A stretch of 10,758 nucleotides of DNA from Atkinsonella hypoxylon. Taxonomy: Eukaryota; Ascomycota; Sordariomycetes; Hypocreales; Clavicipitaceae. The DNA is taken from the NCBI GenBank assembly GCA_000729835.1, contig JFHB01000395.1, forward strand, positions 1 to 10,758, in the 5' to 3' direction. Of this stretch, positions 1-8,920 are shown piece after piece. The position numbers and the translations under genes were made by a program. The notes beneath the pieces are model-generated. The model was not told the DNA's origin, did not search any database, and was given only the letters and a program-made list of their open reading frames with translations. Each line of letters starts with the position of its first letter. Position 1 is the first letter of the stretch.

Positions 1-14
1 AGTCTATCCGGGCC

Positions 15-34
15 TTTTTTTTTTTTTTTTTTTT
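15..34. repeat. Homopolymer of 20 T
   Basis: An uninterrupted run of T. An A/T-only tract of AAAAT and AAT units follows at 111-144. Simple sequence with no gene attached. Confidence 0.9.
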
Positions 35-390
35 CCACCTCCCGGCTTGATCGAATAGAGCTCATGATGGGGTGTGTGTCAAGGGAGGAAAGGAGGTGTG
101 TACAATTTCTAAAAATAAAAATAATAATAATAAAAATAAAAAATCATTGTTATAGGTTTTCTGACTGAATGGAAACGCGTGCTGTATTGTATGTTGCATG
201 TATTTGTGAGCGGTACGGTCGTCGCGGGTGCATCCTGTTTTCCCACGGGCGGCCCATCTCGGAGAGTAAAAGGGAATGTGGGTTTTGGGTTTGGGGGCTA
301 ATCCGTTGTCTGGCCCGTTCCCCCCCGTCGATGTCAACAGTTCTGCCTTGCCATGCGTATTTTCCGTCATCTGTCACTGAAGGTGGCGGA

Positions 391-426
391 GACGGTAGCT
401 CAGACGGTAGCTCAGACGGTAGCTCG
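391..426. repeat. 12-bp tandem repeat, 3 copies
   Basis: Unit GACGGTAGCTCA at 391-402 and 403-414; the third copy at 415-426 ends in G instead of A. In the plus frame opened by the ATG at 169 it reads DGSS three times. Confidence 0.9.
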
Positions 427-434
427 TTAGTTAG

Positions 435-470
435 TTTGGCGTCTGGTTTGGCGTCTGGTTTGGCGTCTGG
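435..470. repeat. 12-bp tandem repeat, 3 copies
   Basis: Unit TTTGGCGTCTGG occurs three times exactly, with a partial fourth copy after 470. It lies 8 bases beyond the other 12-bp array and is unrelated to it. In the plus frame from 169 it reads LASG three times. Confidence 0.9.
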
Positions 471-561
471 TTTGGTTGCGCTATTGTCTTGGAGCCCACG
501 AGCCGTTGTCCTAGACGCCCACTAGTTGGATAAGAACATTGAAGGCACAAGCAACCCATAC

Positions 562-584
562 TTTTTTTTTTTTTTCTTTTTTTT
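562..584. repeat. T-rich tract (T14 C T8)
   Basis: Near-homopolymer simple sequence, with no stem before it that would suggest a terminator. Confidence 0.9.
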
Positions 585-624
585 GCCAGATATGACGTAT
601 CGATAGGTACCAAGATACCCCTTT

Positions 625-639
625 GGACTGGACTGGACT
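625..639. repeat. 5-bp tandem repeat GGACT, 3 copies
   Basis: Three exact copies in otherwise unique sequence. Confidence 0.85.
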
Positions 640-789
640 TTGGAGGTGGTAAACCGACAAAGACAAAGCAAGCCTGCAGGACTCACTTTTGCAAAGAAAC
701 TCCAGAGTACCTCGAATCGGGCACCAAGGGCCCTGCCGCTCACTGTTATCGCCAGTCATTCTGTAGCTTCAAGTACAATAGTACACTGA

Positions 790-819
790 CAGATACAGAT
801 ACAGATACAGATACAGATA
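790..819. repeat. Hexanucleotide microsatellite CAGATA, 5 copies
   Basis: Five exact copies followed by a partial one. No coding frame or promoter signal is attached. Confidence 0.95.
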
Positions 820-1264
820 CATTCATGGTGGTGAGATGCTTGCGTAGATACAAGTATCTTTTCTTCTCATGCTGTTTGATAGGGCTGCCGCCTTACCACG
901 CTCAAGGGCATGAAGGGCATGTAGGACGCCTGCCTGTCAAGAGGGTGGTCAATTTAATCCGCCCTCGCCGCCCATTCCGGTGCTGGTGCTAAGGGTCGGA
1001 TTATATTGACCCCTGCGTGCCTATCTCAGCGCTAGCACGGCTAGGTACGGAATAGTCACCCTCTAGTTATCCATATTGTACGATGTCATTTCTCTTTTGC
1101 AAGGCACGCCAGGGGCTGGTATAGCGGCATGAATGAGTCGAGGCAACTGGGGGAATGCCCTCACATCCCGGTCCTCGATTTCAAGCTTGGACCAAGGCCA
1201 ACATCAACAACATGATGGAGGGCGATGACACTGACGAGACTGACGAGAGCAGGAACCCCGAGAT

Positions 1265-1294
1265 AGATGGAGAGAGATGGAGAGAGATGGAGAG
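1265..1294. repeat. 10-bp tandem repeat AGATGGAGAG, 3 copies
   Basis: Three exact copies running into AGAGAT. The surrounding stretch is purine-rich on the plus strand. Confidence 0.9.
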
Positions 1295-1602
1295 AGAGAT
1301 ACGCGGTGATTGCCACTGAGACTCACACCACGTGGTCCTTCAACATGCAAACCCTCAGACGCGCAACCACGCAGCATGTAGAGAACTAACTGTCTTGCTA
1401 TGTTTCAAGGCTATGTACTCCGTACCGGGTCCCTGCGAGCGCAGGCCTTGGTGCCCCATGGTGTAAAAAGCAATTCCTGATGCACCGTCTCGGCGCTATG
1501 AAGGTCGCTCTGAGTGGCCTGTAACTAATCGAGTAGATGGGCCACGTTTCCCTTGCAACTTGTTTCTCTTCCACGTCAGCCTGAGTATAGAGTAGTTGGC
1601 AA

Positions 1603-1620
1603 TCTGTCTCTGTCTCTGTC
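1603..1620. repeat. 6-bp tandem repeat TCTGTC, 3 copies
   Basis: Three exact copies, about 70 bases before the CT-rich tract at 1690. Confidence 0.85.
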
Positions 1621-1689
1621 TCACCGTGTGTGGCGGCGCTGTGTGTGCGTCGCGTGTGTATTGTATCGTGTGCATCTCTGTGTGGGTGT

Positions 1690-1748
1690 TTTCCTTTATT
1701 CTCTCTCGCCTCTCTCTTCGTCTCCGTTCCTTTTCCTTTCTCCTTCCA
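1690..1748 (+). promoter_or_regulatory. CT-rich tract, promoter-like, no gene follows
   Basis: A dense run of CTCT, TTCC and CGTC words ends in CCTTCCAAG directly before an ATG at 1751 in a good start context. The frame closes at once (ATG GTC TGA), and no donor-like GT follows that would rescue it. Either this is a non-coding start region or only a pyrimidine-rich low-complexity stretch. Confidence 0.2.
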
Positions 1749-1953
1749 AGATGGTCTGAGATTGCTTTCTACTTGATGATACATTGGTTCAGTAATCCAG
1801 CCATTGTATACTTGGGACGTTGCTGGAGTACAGAACGGCGCCCTTTGTGTCGAATGGAGCAGCAAGCGGATCATCTGCCTTGCCATCATCCGCAATCCCA
1901 AGTGTAACCTGACGTACATGTTCATGTTGTGCCACACGGGTGGCTGCGTGCAT

Positions 1954-1972
1954 CCTGACCTGACCTGACCTG
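1954..1972. repeat. 5-bp tandem repeat CCTGA, 3.8 copies
   Basis: Three exact units plus CCTG. Confidence 0.85.
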
Positions 1973-2994
1973 TCGGTTGAAATCAGATCTGGACCAACTG
2001 TTGGAGCACTGTGAGTGGTCAAGCTCTACGCCTGTGCGAGTCAATCTGGATCGTATCGGGCACACGAGACCTCTAGTGCCAAGTACGGAATACACCTGTA
2101 CGACTTGAAGTTACCACTCCTGTTCTGTCGATGCGGCGAATATCACTACCTCCAACTTCTGTCACTCCCGCGCGACTAGTGTTTTGATAGACGAGATGCA
2201 ATATCATCGAGACGTCGGCGTGCTTACGTAGACTATAAACGACAGTGCCGTCATATCCATTTTAATAGGCAACGCGTTTTTCCTTTTTTGCCTCACATCT
2301 TGCATTTTCCCGGTTCTTTCTATTTCCGTTGTGCTCAGCCAGCGGCAATCATGCGACGCTTTCCGGTTAGAACCTAAGCCCGCAATTCTACTGTCAGTAC
2401 GGAATACTCCGTACGGAATACATATATGTGTGTTGAGAGTGAATAGCCAAGACATGTTTCTGTGGCAGAGGAGCTAAGAATATCCCAGGACCCAAAATCT
2501 GACGTCGAACTACACTAGCCCCAAACGTCAGGAGACTTGAGAATGCGCCATCATACGGAATACATACATACACACATACATAATTAGGTCCCGGACCAGT
2601 TCCCGATGCACTCGTGGACCGGGTGCTCATGATGTCAATGCAAGCCGTGATGAGTGATGGAAAACGGCTTGATGCTACTTCTGGTCGCCCCAACTCCTTC
2701 AGGCAAAGAAGAGATTGGGCGATGGGTGGCACAGTCGAGGTCATCAGACATCCACCCAGTCCAAACGTGTTCAGGCGTGCGGCGGGCACATGCCTCTGCC
2801 CACGCACCTATTATCAACTTGATAATATGTAATGTTGCATTATTATAGATGTGAAACCAAATTTGGTGTCTTTGCGTGGGACCGCGCTCAACCGGTTCTG
2901 GTTCAGAGGTTGACAAAGTCGACTCTCGTATACTCACTCCTGCAGAAAAAAGGTTCGGTACTAGCGCCGAATCTGACTGAACCGGAGTCGAATG

Positions 2995-3021
2995 GCCTGT
3001 CTTGCCTGTCTTGCCTGACTT
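2995..3021. repeat. 9-bp tandem repeat GCCTGTCTT, 3 copies
   Basis: Two exact units and a third with one change (GCCTGACTT). Confidence 0.85.
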
Positions 3022-3190
3022 GTCGGGATTAATGTCAGGAGGAAAGAAGGAAGAACAGCTTGGCGTCGACGTCAAGGTGAGAAGGACAGTAAAATTTGTC
3101 GAATAGTTACCGTAATACCGATAGCCGACGAGGAAAGCTGGCAAGAAGCCGCCGGCATGAATGTGACGCATCACTTACCGTCTCGACCCT

Positions 3191-3208
3191 GAACAAGAAC
3201 AAGAACAA
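3191..3208. repeat. 6-bp tandem repeat GAACAA, 3 copies
   Basis: Three exact copies, about 175 bases left of the inverted-repeat element. Confidence 0.85.
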
Positions 3209-3384
3209 GTGCTCTGTAGATGGAAAATGACGAAACCCCGTTGCGCATTGGATGGAGCCCAAGGCTGGGATATCATCGACGATGCAACAGTGATAACTAC
3301 AAGATGTGCGCGAACGTAGCCATTTGGAGGTGTACCTTGTTCACTGCGACACAGGCTCTTGGAAAAACGAAAAACGTTGTCTCT

Positions 3385-3700
3385 CTTTGGTGCCGAAGTG
3401 GCTCCAATTGCGTACTGGCAGGGATGTTTCGTCTAGGCTGGGCACCTAGGTACCTGGGTAGGTACCTAGGACGTAGTTTAGAGTCGCTTATCTATGGTGC
3501 TCGGTACTTGATATCACCACACCAAGATCATATACATATAATGAGGCTAGAAGTGCCGAATGACGTTGGGTATTCCGTACACCAAGTATTAACGTAGGAA
3601 TCCCGGCAACATTACAGAGCAGTTGCCACTGGAAATTAATATCAATAGGGCAACAGGAGCGCTGTGGAGTCAGATATTCGGAGCCACTTCGGCACCAAAG
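3385..3700. mobile_element. MITE-like element with perfect 21-bp terminal inverted repeats
   Basis: The 21 bases at 3385-3405, beginning CTTTGGTGCCGAAG, recur exactly as the reverse complement at 3680-3700. With a one-base gap, TCTC continues the match on the outer side. The enclosed 274 bases carry no credible ORF but hold a strong palindrome (3445-3470) and a TATTCCGTA motif (3571-3579). Size and structure fit a non-autonomous DNA transposon. I could not find a target-site duplication: TTGTCTCT on the left and GAGATAAT on the right do not match. The ends may therefore be eroded, or the structure may be a simple inverted repeat or RNA hairpin. Confidence 0.5.
3445..3470. repeat. Palindrome, 10-bp arms with 6-bp loop
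   Basis: CCTAGGTACC at 3445-3454 pairs exactly with GGTACCTAGG at 3461-3470 around TGGGTA. It lies inside the inverted-repeat element and could extrude as a cruciform or fold as RNA. Confidence 0.85.
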
Positions 3701-4085
3701 GAGATAATTATCTGGACTAGGTACAAGGATACAAGGAGGTGCATCACAAGTCTTTCATCTACGGAATAACTGCGGAGTATCCCTTTACCACGGCGAAGAC
3801 AGCAGCTACGTCGCCGGACCCACTCATCTTCCCATACATTGCTGGTACCTCTGAGTACCCAAAGCCTAGAGTTGGTATATTGGGAAGTACCTACCTAGGT
3901 AGTTAGTTATGTCTCTGTCCATCTAGAGACTGCGGGTTATTTGTACTACTCGTGCCACGCCCCCTCCTCTGTTTTGGTTCGCGAAAAGCGCACATAACAA
4001 AGGCCTCTCTATTGTCACAAATTACCAAGGTTCTAGCCTTCTAGTTTGACGCATTATGCGAGCCGTTTTAGCGCTTTGAAAAGAC
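3701..4085. other. Gene-free spacer between the MITE-like element and the transposase-like remnant
   Basis: It holds one TACGGAATA copy (3770-3778) and the palindrome CTACCTAGGTAG (3891-3902). No open frame with gene character is seen. Confidence 0.6.
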
Positions 4086-4521
4086 CTATTTTGCGTACAT
4101 TAGGCTTTTTGCTCCGCTGCTTCTAGAACCTATTTTATGTACAGCCCCAATATCGTCAACCTCCTGTTGTACGATTCTTGAAGCGTTAGCTGCAGAACTT
4201 ACGCCGCTGGTCTTTAGTGGCTAATTCTTTTATAGCCCTACGTTGTTGTAATATGAATTCAGCTGCTTCTGTAACGCATAAGGTCTCCCTTACATTTTCC
4301 ATGAAATGTTTTTTTGCCTGGTTTGTCAGGGAATCCAGGGCCGTTACTGGCATCGGCTCAAAAGTGGCAACGAAGATGTGACTGTGCTATTAGGACATCG
4401 AGTCAAAAATCCAACACATTGCAGTCTCTATCAGTCTTTTCCTCTCTGTATACTTTGCAGCCTCTTGAATCGCAGCTTTAGCATGTGCAGTCGTTCTGTA
4501 GACCGCCAATTTGAATAATTA
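4086..4521 (-). pseudogene. Decayed transposase-like coding remnant (possible Fot/pogo C-terminal tail)
   Basis: Read on the minus strand, one frame runs from 4518 to a stop at 4186-4188 (111 codons). It is broken only by adjacent TAA and TAG codons at 4387-4392. It contains AIQEAAKYTERKRLIETAM, then past the double stop TFEPMPVTALDSLTNQAKK, then LQQRRAIKELATKDQRRK. These are charged, helix-forming segments. After the stop the sequence continues in a second frame (SRIVQQ, before a TAG at 4086-4088) and a third (GRLTILG near 4162-4142). From family knowledge, fungal Fot/pogo DDE transposases end with an A-L-D-x-L segment, a coiled coil, a Lys/Arg cluster and a short V/I-Q-x-G-G-x-L-T-V motif. 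The order here matches that layout if two frameshifts are allowed. No catalytic DDE region is present, so only a tail survives. That it is a coding fossil is more secure than the family assignment. Confidence 0.42.
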
Positions 4522-7333
4522 GGAAAAAAATTTTTTTTTGACTTTCCGGACTCCGTACGCGAAGTCGGTGTGGATGAGAACTCTGATGGCTGAACTGCTG
4601 CGCGATGAGATCAGCGCGCCACGTGGAGCAATGTGGCAGCCGTTGTGCAAGCGATGTACGTCGCAAAGTGTGGAGAGCAACTACCGACCTTCACAGTTCC
4701 TTCGACCGGATCTTGAGCACGGTGTGCATGTCTTTGGTTCAGGTAAGATGGCAAGATAAGAACAATGCCAGACCAGGCTCAACTCTATGGTTGGCGATTC
4801 CAAGTCGTCGAGGGGTAGCGTAAGATGGTACCTAATGTATCTGGGACTTCCTTGGTGGACTATCTCCTACAGTCCAATGTAGAACTCCCACCACGTGCTT
4901 TCCTAGGTGGATACCTCAGGCAGGAAGGGCCTGCTTTCCCGAAATGCCTCGAGGTTCCGTGAAACAAGTCTTGCAATTTCTCACGGAATTACAATTTTCT
5001 CCGTCTGCCATGTGCAAGCTCAAGGTCGTGATGCAGGCAGGCAGGAAGCATTGCGAGCCAGGCATTGCAGCAACGACTACGGATTACGGATTACGGATTA
5101 CGGATTACGGATTGCGGAGTAACGTTAGTTTCCTCCATTATTCGGACAGGGTGTACGGAGCATTACTCATTGACCCATTATCTAACTAATGATGCTTCCC
5201 GATGACGCCCCGAGTGACACCGTGCATCTCATCGGCGTGGCGGTGGAGCAAGACCCAGATCTGTGCGAGATTCAGACGCGAATGGTCCCGGCACTTGACC
5301 GGTCCAGGCCAACAAGTGCATCGGAATTATTATTGCACAAACGACTTGACGCATCCGGCATGTTCATTGCTAGCTCTAAGGCTAGGCTTCCCCACAGGAG
5401 GTCTCACAAGAACGTTGATGGCTAATTTCATTCTAGCTCTTTCAATGTGTTTGAGAATAATATACAACTGACGACGTCGCCCCTTCATAACATTGATGAA
5501 TCCGAGACGAAAGATAGCATGCCAGCCGCCCCTTCGGACACGTGCTCTACGCACTTTTTGCCCGATGCCCGATGTCCGAGCCCTCCGCGCACTTTTGGCG
5601 ATGATGAAAGGAAGCCAACTGGCCCTTGGACATAGTTCGAATCTACGGTCGCCTTTCCAGCCTCAGATTTGTGCTAATTCGGCACACAGGATATGCACAT
5701 GACTATTATGACAAATGCTTTGCGAAAAAAACCTGCCATCTTGGGGATTAAGCTTGCTAAATCCCACAGATCATCTTGTCTTGTCTTGTCAACTCAACTC
5801 GGCATGCTCGCATCGTGGGCTTGTTCTGTGCTAATGTATGTGGGTCCAATGGCTGCGATAGACTATGCTATGATTGACATCCTAGCAGTGGCAATGGAAG
5901 AGCAAAAGCAAGCGTGCTCCGTACACACACACAGTCTTTAAACTAATCCAGACTTGGCCATGGTCGACATTGTCATCGTACAGCAAGTCAGATCGTCCCA
6001 AGAGATGCTTGGTCTGGTCATAACTCGAACTCAACAAATTTGGGCTAAGGATGTGACGTGATCAATTGCCGAGTCGGAAAAAGTGCGACGCAGAGGCTTG
6101 ACGATCTTCCTTCTAATCTGTTCGACTTGAAACTAACGTTAATCCAGAACTTGATTATATTCCCGCTGACCGCTGGGCGAATGGGCTGGGGAAGTTTGGC
6201 TGGTGACAGGGGTTGGTGGCAAGATATTATTCGTTCACTGCGTTACAGGCAAGTTTACTAGCGTCCGGTCTGGTTGAAGCAAATCTCCCCTACTGGCTGG
6301 TTTGACAATAACTAGCACCCTCTTCGGAAAAGGCAGGTGGACCCTAGTGCTTCGTTCGGCTCGCTGTTTAAAAAGCCACCAAGCTAAAGGACGACCTGTG
6401 TAGGTATGATCGGCCATCCGGTTACTGAATCGGAGCAAGTATACTCGGTTGGAAAAGACGGAGCCAAGGGAATGCCAGATTACAGGAGCCTTTCTGTCCT
6501 TTGTGTAAGCAGGCAGTAGGCCTCGTGTAATTCGACACCCCGTGTAGAACCTAGTATCTCGGCGAGTCGCACGCTGAGCGAAGCATTTTGTGAGCGATAT
6601 TTCCCTCGCCTGATTGATCTATTGTGTTACTGAGCAAGTATGAATAGTGGCCACATCTGTTCCTACTGTACGGCCTGTCAGTCCCGTACGGTCCATCTGT
6701 GCGTTTCACGGCAAATTCGACGAGATTAGAACAACGCCTTCAATAGGCCTGTCATGCGCTGGCGCAACGGGGTGGAGCATATGGCAAGGTACGGATGAGC
6801 TTGGAGTCATAAACGAAGAAGACGATTGGCGGACTTTGACATTGGTGACAAAATCCACGGGATTTACCATGGGTCATCATCATCTGTCCAGAACGGCCGA
6901 AGGAGATGAAGAGTTGAGTTACTTTGATTTCAGGCATCCTATTGCATATGTCCGGATATGTATGTATGTATACGTTTCTGTGCAAGTTTGTGCGAAGAAA
7001 GAAATATGGCAAATGGTATATAAGTGATATGGCAAGATATTCTTTTACCATTGTACTCTACAAGCATTGATGAACTCTGCTCGAGAGGGATGACGCCTAA
7101 TCCGCACCACAATTGGGCGTCAAACGTAGCCTAGAAAATTACTTTATCTCGTTGGGGAGTGTAAGGCTGGACTTTTGTACCTGCAGGCATGGACTATAAC
7201 TATCCCATAGGAATTAGAGTGTTGGTGCTATTTTATCCTGTTCGTCTAAGCTTATGTGGTATAGTATGATGTACCTCGAAAAAGATAGCTATCCATGTAC
7301 GGAGCAAACACACGTCAACGGACTGGTGGTGAG
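4522..7333. other. Gene-free stretch, middle part
   Basis: It begins with an A/T run (AAAAAAATTTTTTTTT, about 4523-4540), which may mark the edge of the decayed element. The open frames are short (most under 85 codons) and look random. One at 6647-7027 (126 codons, no ATG start) reads more protein-like and is discussed under findings. Otherwise only the 5077 array stands out. Confidence 0.55.
5077..5113. repeat. 7-bp tandem repeat GGATTAC, 4 full copies
   Basis: Four exact units at 5081-5108 with partial units on both sides. Each join reads TACGGATTA, a one-base variant of the dispersed motif TACGGAATA. This suggests the array expanded from a copy of that motif. Confidence 0.95.
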
Positions 7334-7389
7334 AGGTAGCTAGGTAGCTAGGTAGCTAGGTAGCTAGGTAGCTAGGTAGCTAGGTAGCT
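7334..7389. repeat. 8-bp tandem repeat AGGTAGCT, 7 copies
   Basis: Seven exact copies, the longest perfect array in the window. Each junction contains the palindrome AGCT, and the array reads TAGGTA throughout, related to the TACCTAGGTA palindromes nearby. Its perfection suggests recent expansion. Confidence 0.95.
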
Positions 7390-7762
7390 AGTTACTCTTT
7401 ACCAGGGCTCTGTGGAGTGCTCTCCAGCACGATGAAGCAGGCTCGGTTCGGATCGTACGGAAATGGAGTCTTGCATACGGTCCTCGAATAGATGTGGTGT
7501 AATATCTGGGTGTTCGACGGAGTTTGTTCCGAATACCAACAGCACGCCCCCAATGTAGGCGCAGGGCGCATCACGGTATGCAAGCATTTAATAATAACTA
7601 CGGAATAACTAGCATTTGCACAGTAATAATAGACAGCTGACGACAGGAATTTGCGCTCCATGGTGCCGGAAGAGAGGTGCATACGAGCCTAGGTCTGTCT
7701 ACTCCGTAGATAGTTCGGCAGCAAAATGCAACTCGGGCTTTATTCTATTTTCGAGAAGTCAA

Positions 7763-7890
7763 ACCCCTCCCCCTTTTCCTTTGCTCTGCTCACTAACTAC
7801 CTAGGTAACTATGCTTTGCTTTCCTTTTCTTTCCCCTCACACCCTCCTCGTCCTCCTCCCTCGCACCCCTTCCCCTCTTTTCGCATTCAT
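7763..7890 (+). promoter_or_regulatory. Long CT-rich promoter-like tract
   Basis: Roughly 130 bases of C/T-dominated sequence on the plus strand, broken by a TACCTAGGTA palindrome at 7798-7807. This is the longest such tract in the window. The first sizeable ATG frame after it is at 7947-8003 (18 codons, beginning MPIVDTDL). A splice-acceptor-like site follows at 8004-8022. A transcript may begin here, but no protein-coding gene is evident. Confidence 0.3.
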
Positions 7891-8003
7891 CCACAATTCA
7901 AAACTCCGGGGAGGACCTACCCAGACCTCTACCGGCATCACGCTAGATGCCTATCGTCGATACCGACCTAGATACCTACCTATGGTCAGTCAGCCCAGCC
8001 TAG

Positions 8004-8022
8004 GCTAACTTTGTGCTTGCAG
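8004..8022 (+). other. Candidate intron 3' end (branch point and acceptor)
   Basis: GCTAAC at 8004-8009 matches the fungal lariat consensus (RCTRAC), and CTTGCAG ends at 8022 at normal spacing. A possible donor is GTAACT at 7805, just after the CT tract at 7763. An intron of about 218 bases in an untranslated leader would fit, but the donor is weak and no coding exon flanks the site. Confidence 0.25.
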
Positions 8023-8085
8023 ACCGGTTGTGGCTCAGGGTCTTGCCTGTAACCCATCCCATGATCCCTGTGGAGTTGGGCCTGC

Positions 8086-8155
8086 CCACTCGTCCACTCA
8101 TCCACTCATCCGTCCATTGTCCATCGTCCATCGTCCATCGTCCATCGTCCATCGT
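8086..8155. repeat. Compound minisatellite: 8-bp units grading into 7-bp units
   Basis: It starts with CCACTCGT and two copies of CCACTCAT (8086-8109). A short CCGT and one CCATTGT follow (8110-8120), then five exact CCATCGT (8121-8155). The unit length drops from 8 to 7 along the array, so the two halves probably share an origin. Confidence 0.9.
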
Positions 8156-8847
8156 CCAACAGGCTCATGACGGCTTCAGTGGCGACGTGTTGAAACATGT
8201 ATGTAGTATCCCGGCCATGCCTATTTTCGCTGCCAACCCTGCCTAGGTTGCCTGTTATTAGGAACTTGAAGCGCCAATCAGGGTCATTGATCCGTAAGGC
8301 TATGTATGTAACTGTATGTACAACAAGCCTTGCGTCCGAGACGTCCCTTGCTCGCCCTACGGACTTCACTCGTGCCTGTTGGAGCGGCACTTTGTGTAGT
8401 CCGTACTCAATCCCTGTTTCCCATGTGCCTGGGCCGACCGAGCTTTTGTTTGTTCGGGAATTCACAACAGCGGCCATTAGTTATTATTACCTCTGACTGG
8501 ATCATCTGAGAGTTAGTTACTATCACCGCTATGTGCGGACGTTCCGCTCATTTGATGGCACGTCCCTTTCGGTTCGGTTCAGATACCTAAGCAGTAGGCT
8601 TTTACGGAATACCCCCTTCCGAATCTTAAAGTGCCAACCGGTCTGCTTCATGAATCGTCGTCGGCAGCGTCATGGCCACAATGCTGCGTGGCGTTCCTGC
8701 TATTACCATTCTCCTATCATTGATGTTTTTTTTTATGGAATAGGCAAGCGTACGCCGAAGACCAACGTCCTTTGCCGTCCATGCCAGATGCCAGTAGCCG
8801 CAGCAGTTGGCACTTGCCAGTTCCGAGGGAGACATGACAACCCGCGC

Positions 8848-8920
8848 GCCCCTTCCCTTCCCTCATACACACCCCTCCTCTTTCGTCACCTTGAGCTACC
8901 TTTAGTCACTTTTTTTTTTC
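8848..8920 (+). promoter_or_regulatory. Distal CT-rich promoter-like tract
   Basis: A plus-strand pyrimidine tract (CCCCTTCCCTTCCCTC and CCCCTCCTCTTTC blocks) ends in a run of ten T at 8910-8919. It resembles the tract at 10182 and has the same orientation, about 1.4 kb further upstream. It may be an alternative start region for the 10352 gene or for an unseen transcript. No credible ORF follows directly. Confidence 0.3.

Larger units (their letters stand above)
1..3384. other. Gene-free stretch, left part
   Basis: Apart from the tandem repeats and the CT tract listed separately, I see nothing supportable as a gene. The longer open frames here (minus strand 1398-1937 and 2635-3174, about 180 codons each) begin at GTG. 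They have compositions driven by repeats and overlap open frames on the other strand. No tRNA, rRNA or terminator was recognised. Confidence 0.6.

Noticed and set aside
1..34. Poly-T run as a retroelement tail or a Pol III terminator
   Set aside because: No coding remnant, A/B box or target duplication next to it. It is cut near the window edge, so nothing more can be claimed.
1751..1759. ATG in good context right after the CT-rich tract
   Set aside because: The frame stops after two codons (ATG GTC TGA), and GTCTGA is not a usable fungal splice donor.
1398..1937. 179-codon minus-strand open frame
   Set aside because: It starts at GTG, and its composition comes from the CT/GT simple sequence of the opposite strand (GTETKREARENKGK, ETETETD). 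No domain is visible.
2635..3174. 179-codon minus-strand open frame
   Set aside because: It starts at GTG (ATG follows), has no recognisable domain, crosses the 9-bp tandem repeat (KTGKTG), and overlaps other open frames. One or so frames of this length is not surprising by chance in six frames.
3220..3597. 125-codon plus-strand ATG frame
   Set aside because: It runs through the left inverted repeat and the palindrome of the MITE-like element (the RYLGRYLGR stretch is the palindrome), so it is probably accidental.
5583..5655. tRNA-like signal: GTTCGAATC with GGCGAT / GTCGCC ends
   Set aside because: The span between the pairing ends is only about 57 bases, the T-stem has a mismatch, and no D-arm or anticodon arm can be drawn.
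6640..6729. 29-codon ATG frame with a C-x2-C-x2-C cluster (MNSGHICSYCTAC)
   Set aside because: Too short, no conserved zinc-finger spacing, and no promoter signal; chance is the simpler explanation.
7334..8155. CRISPR-like repetition
   Set aside because: The repeats are head-to-tail 7-8 bp units without spacers, so they are minisatellites.
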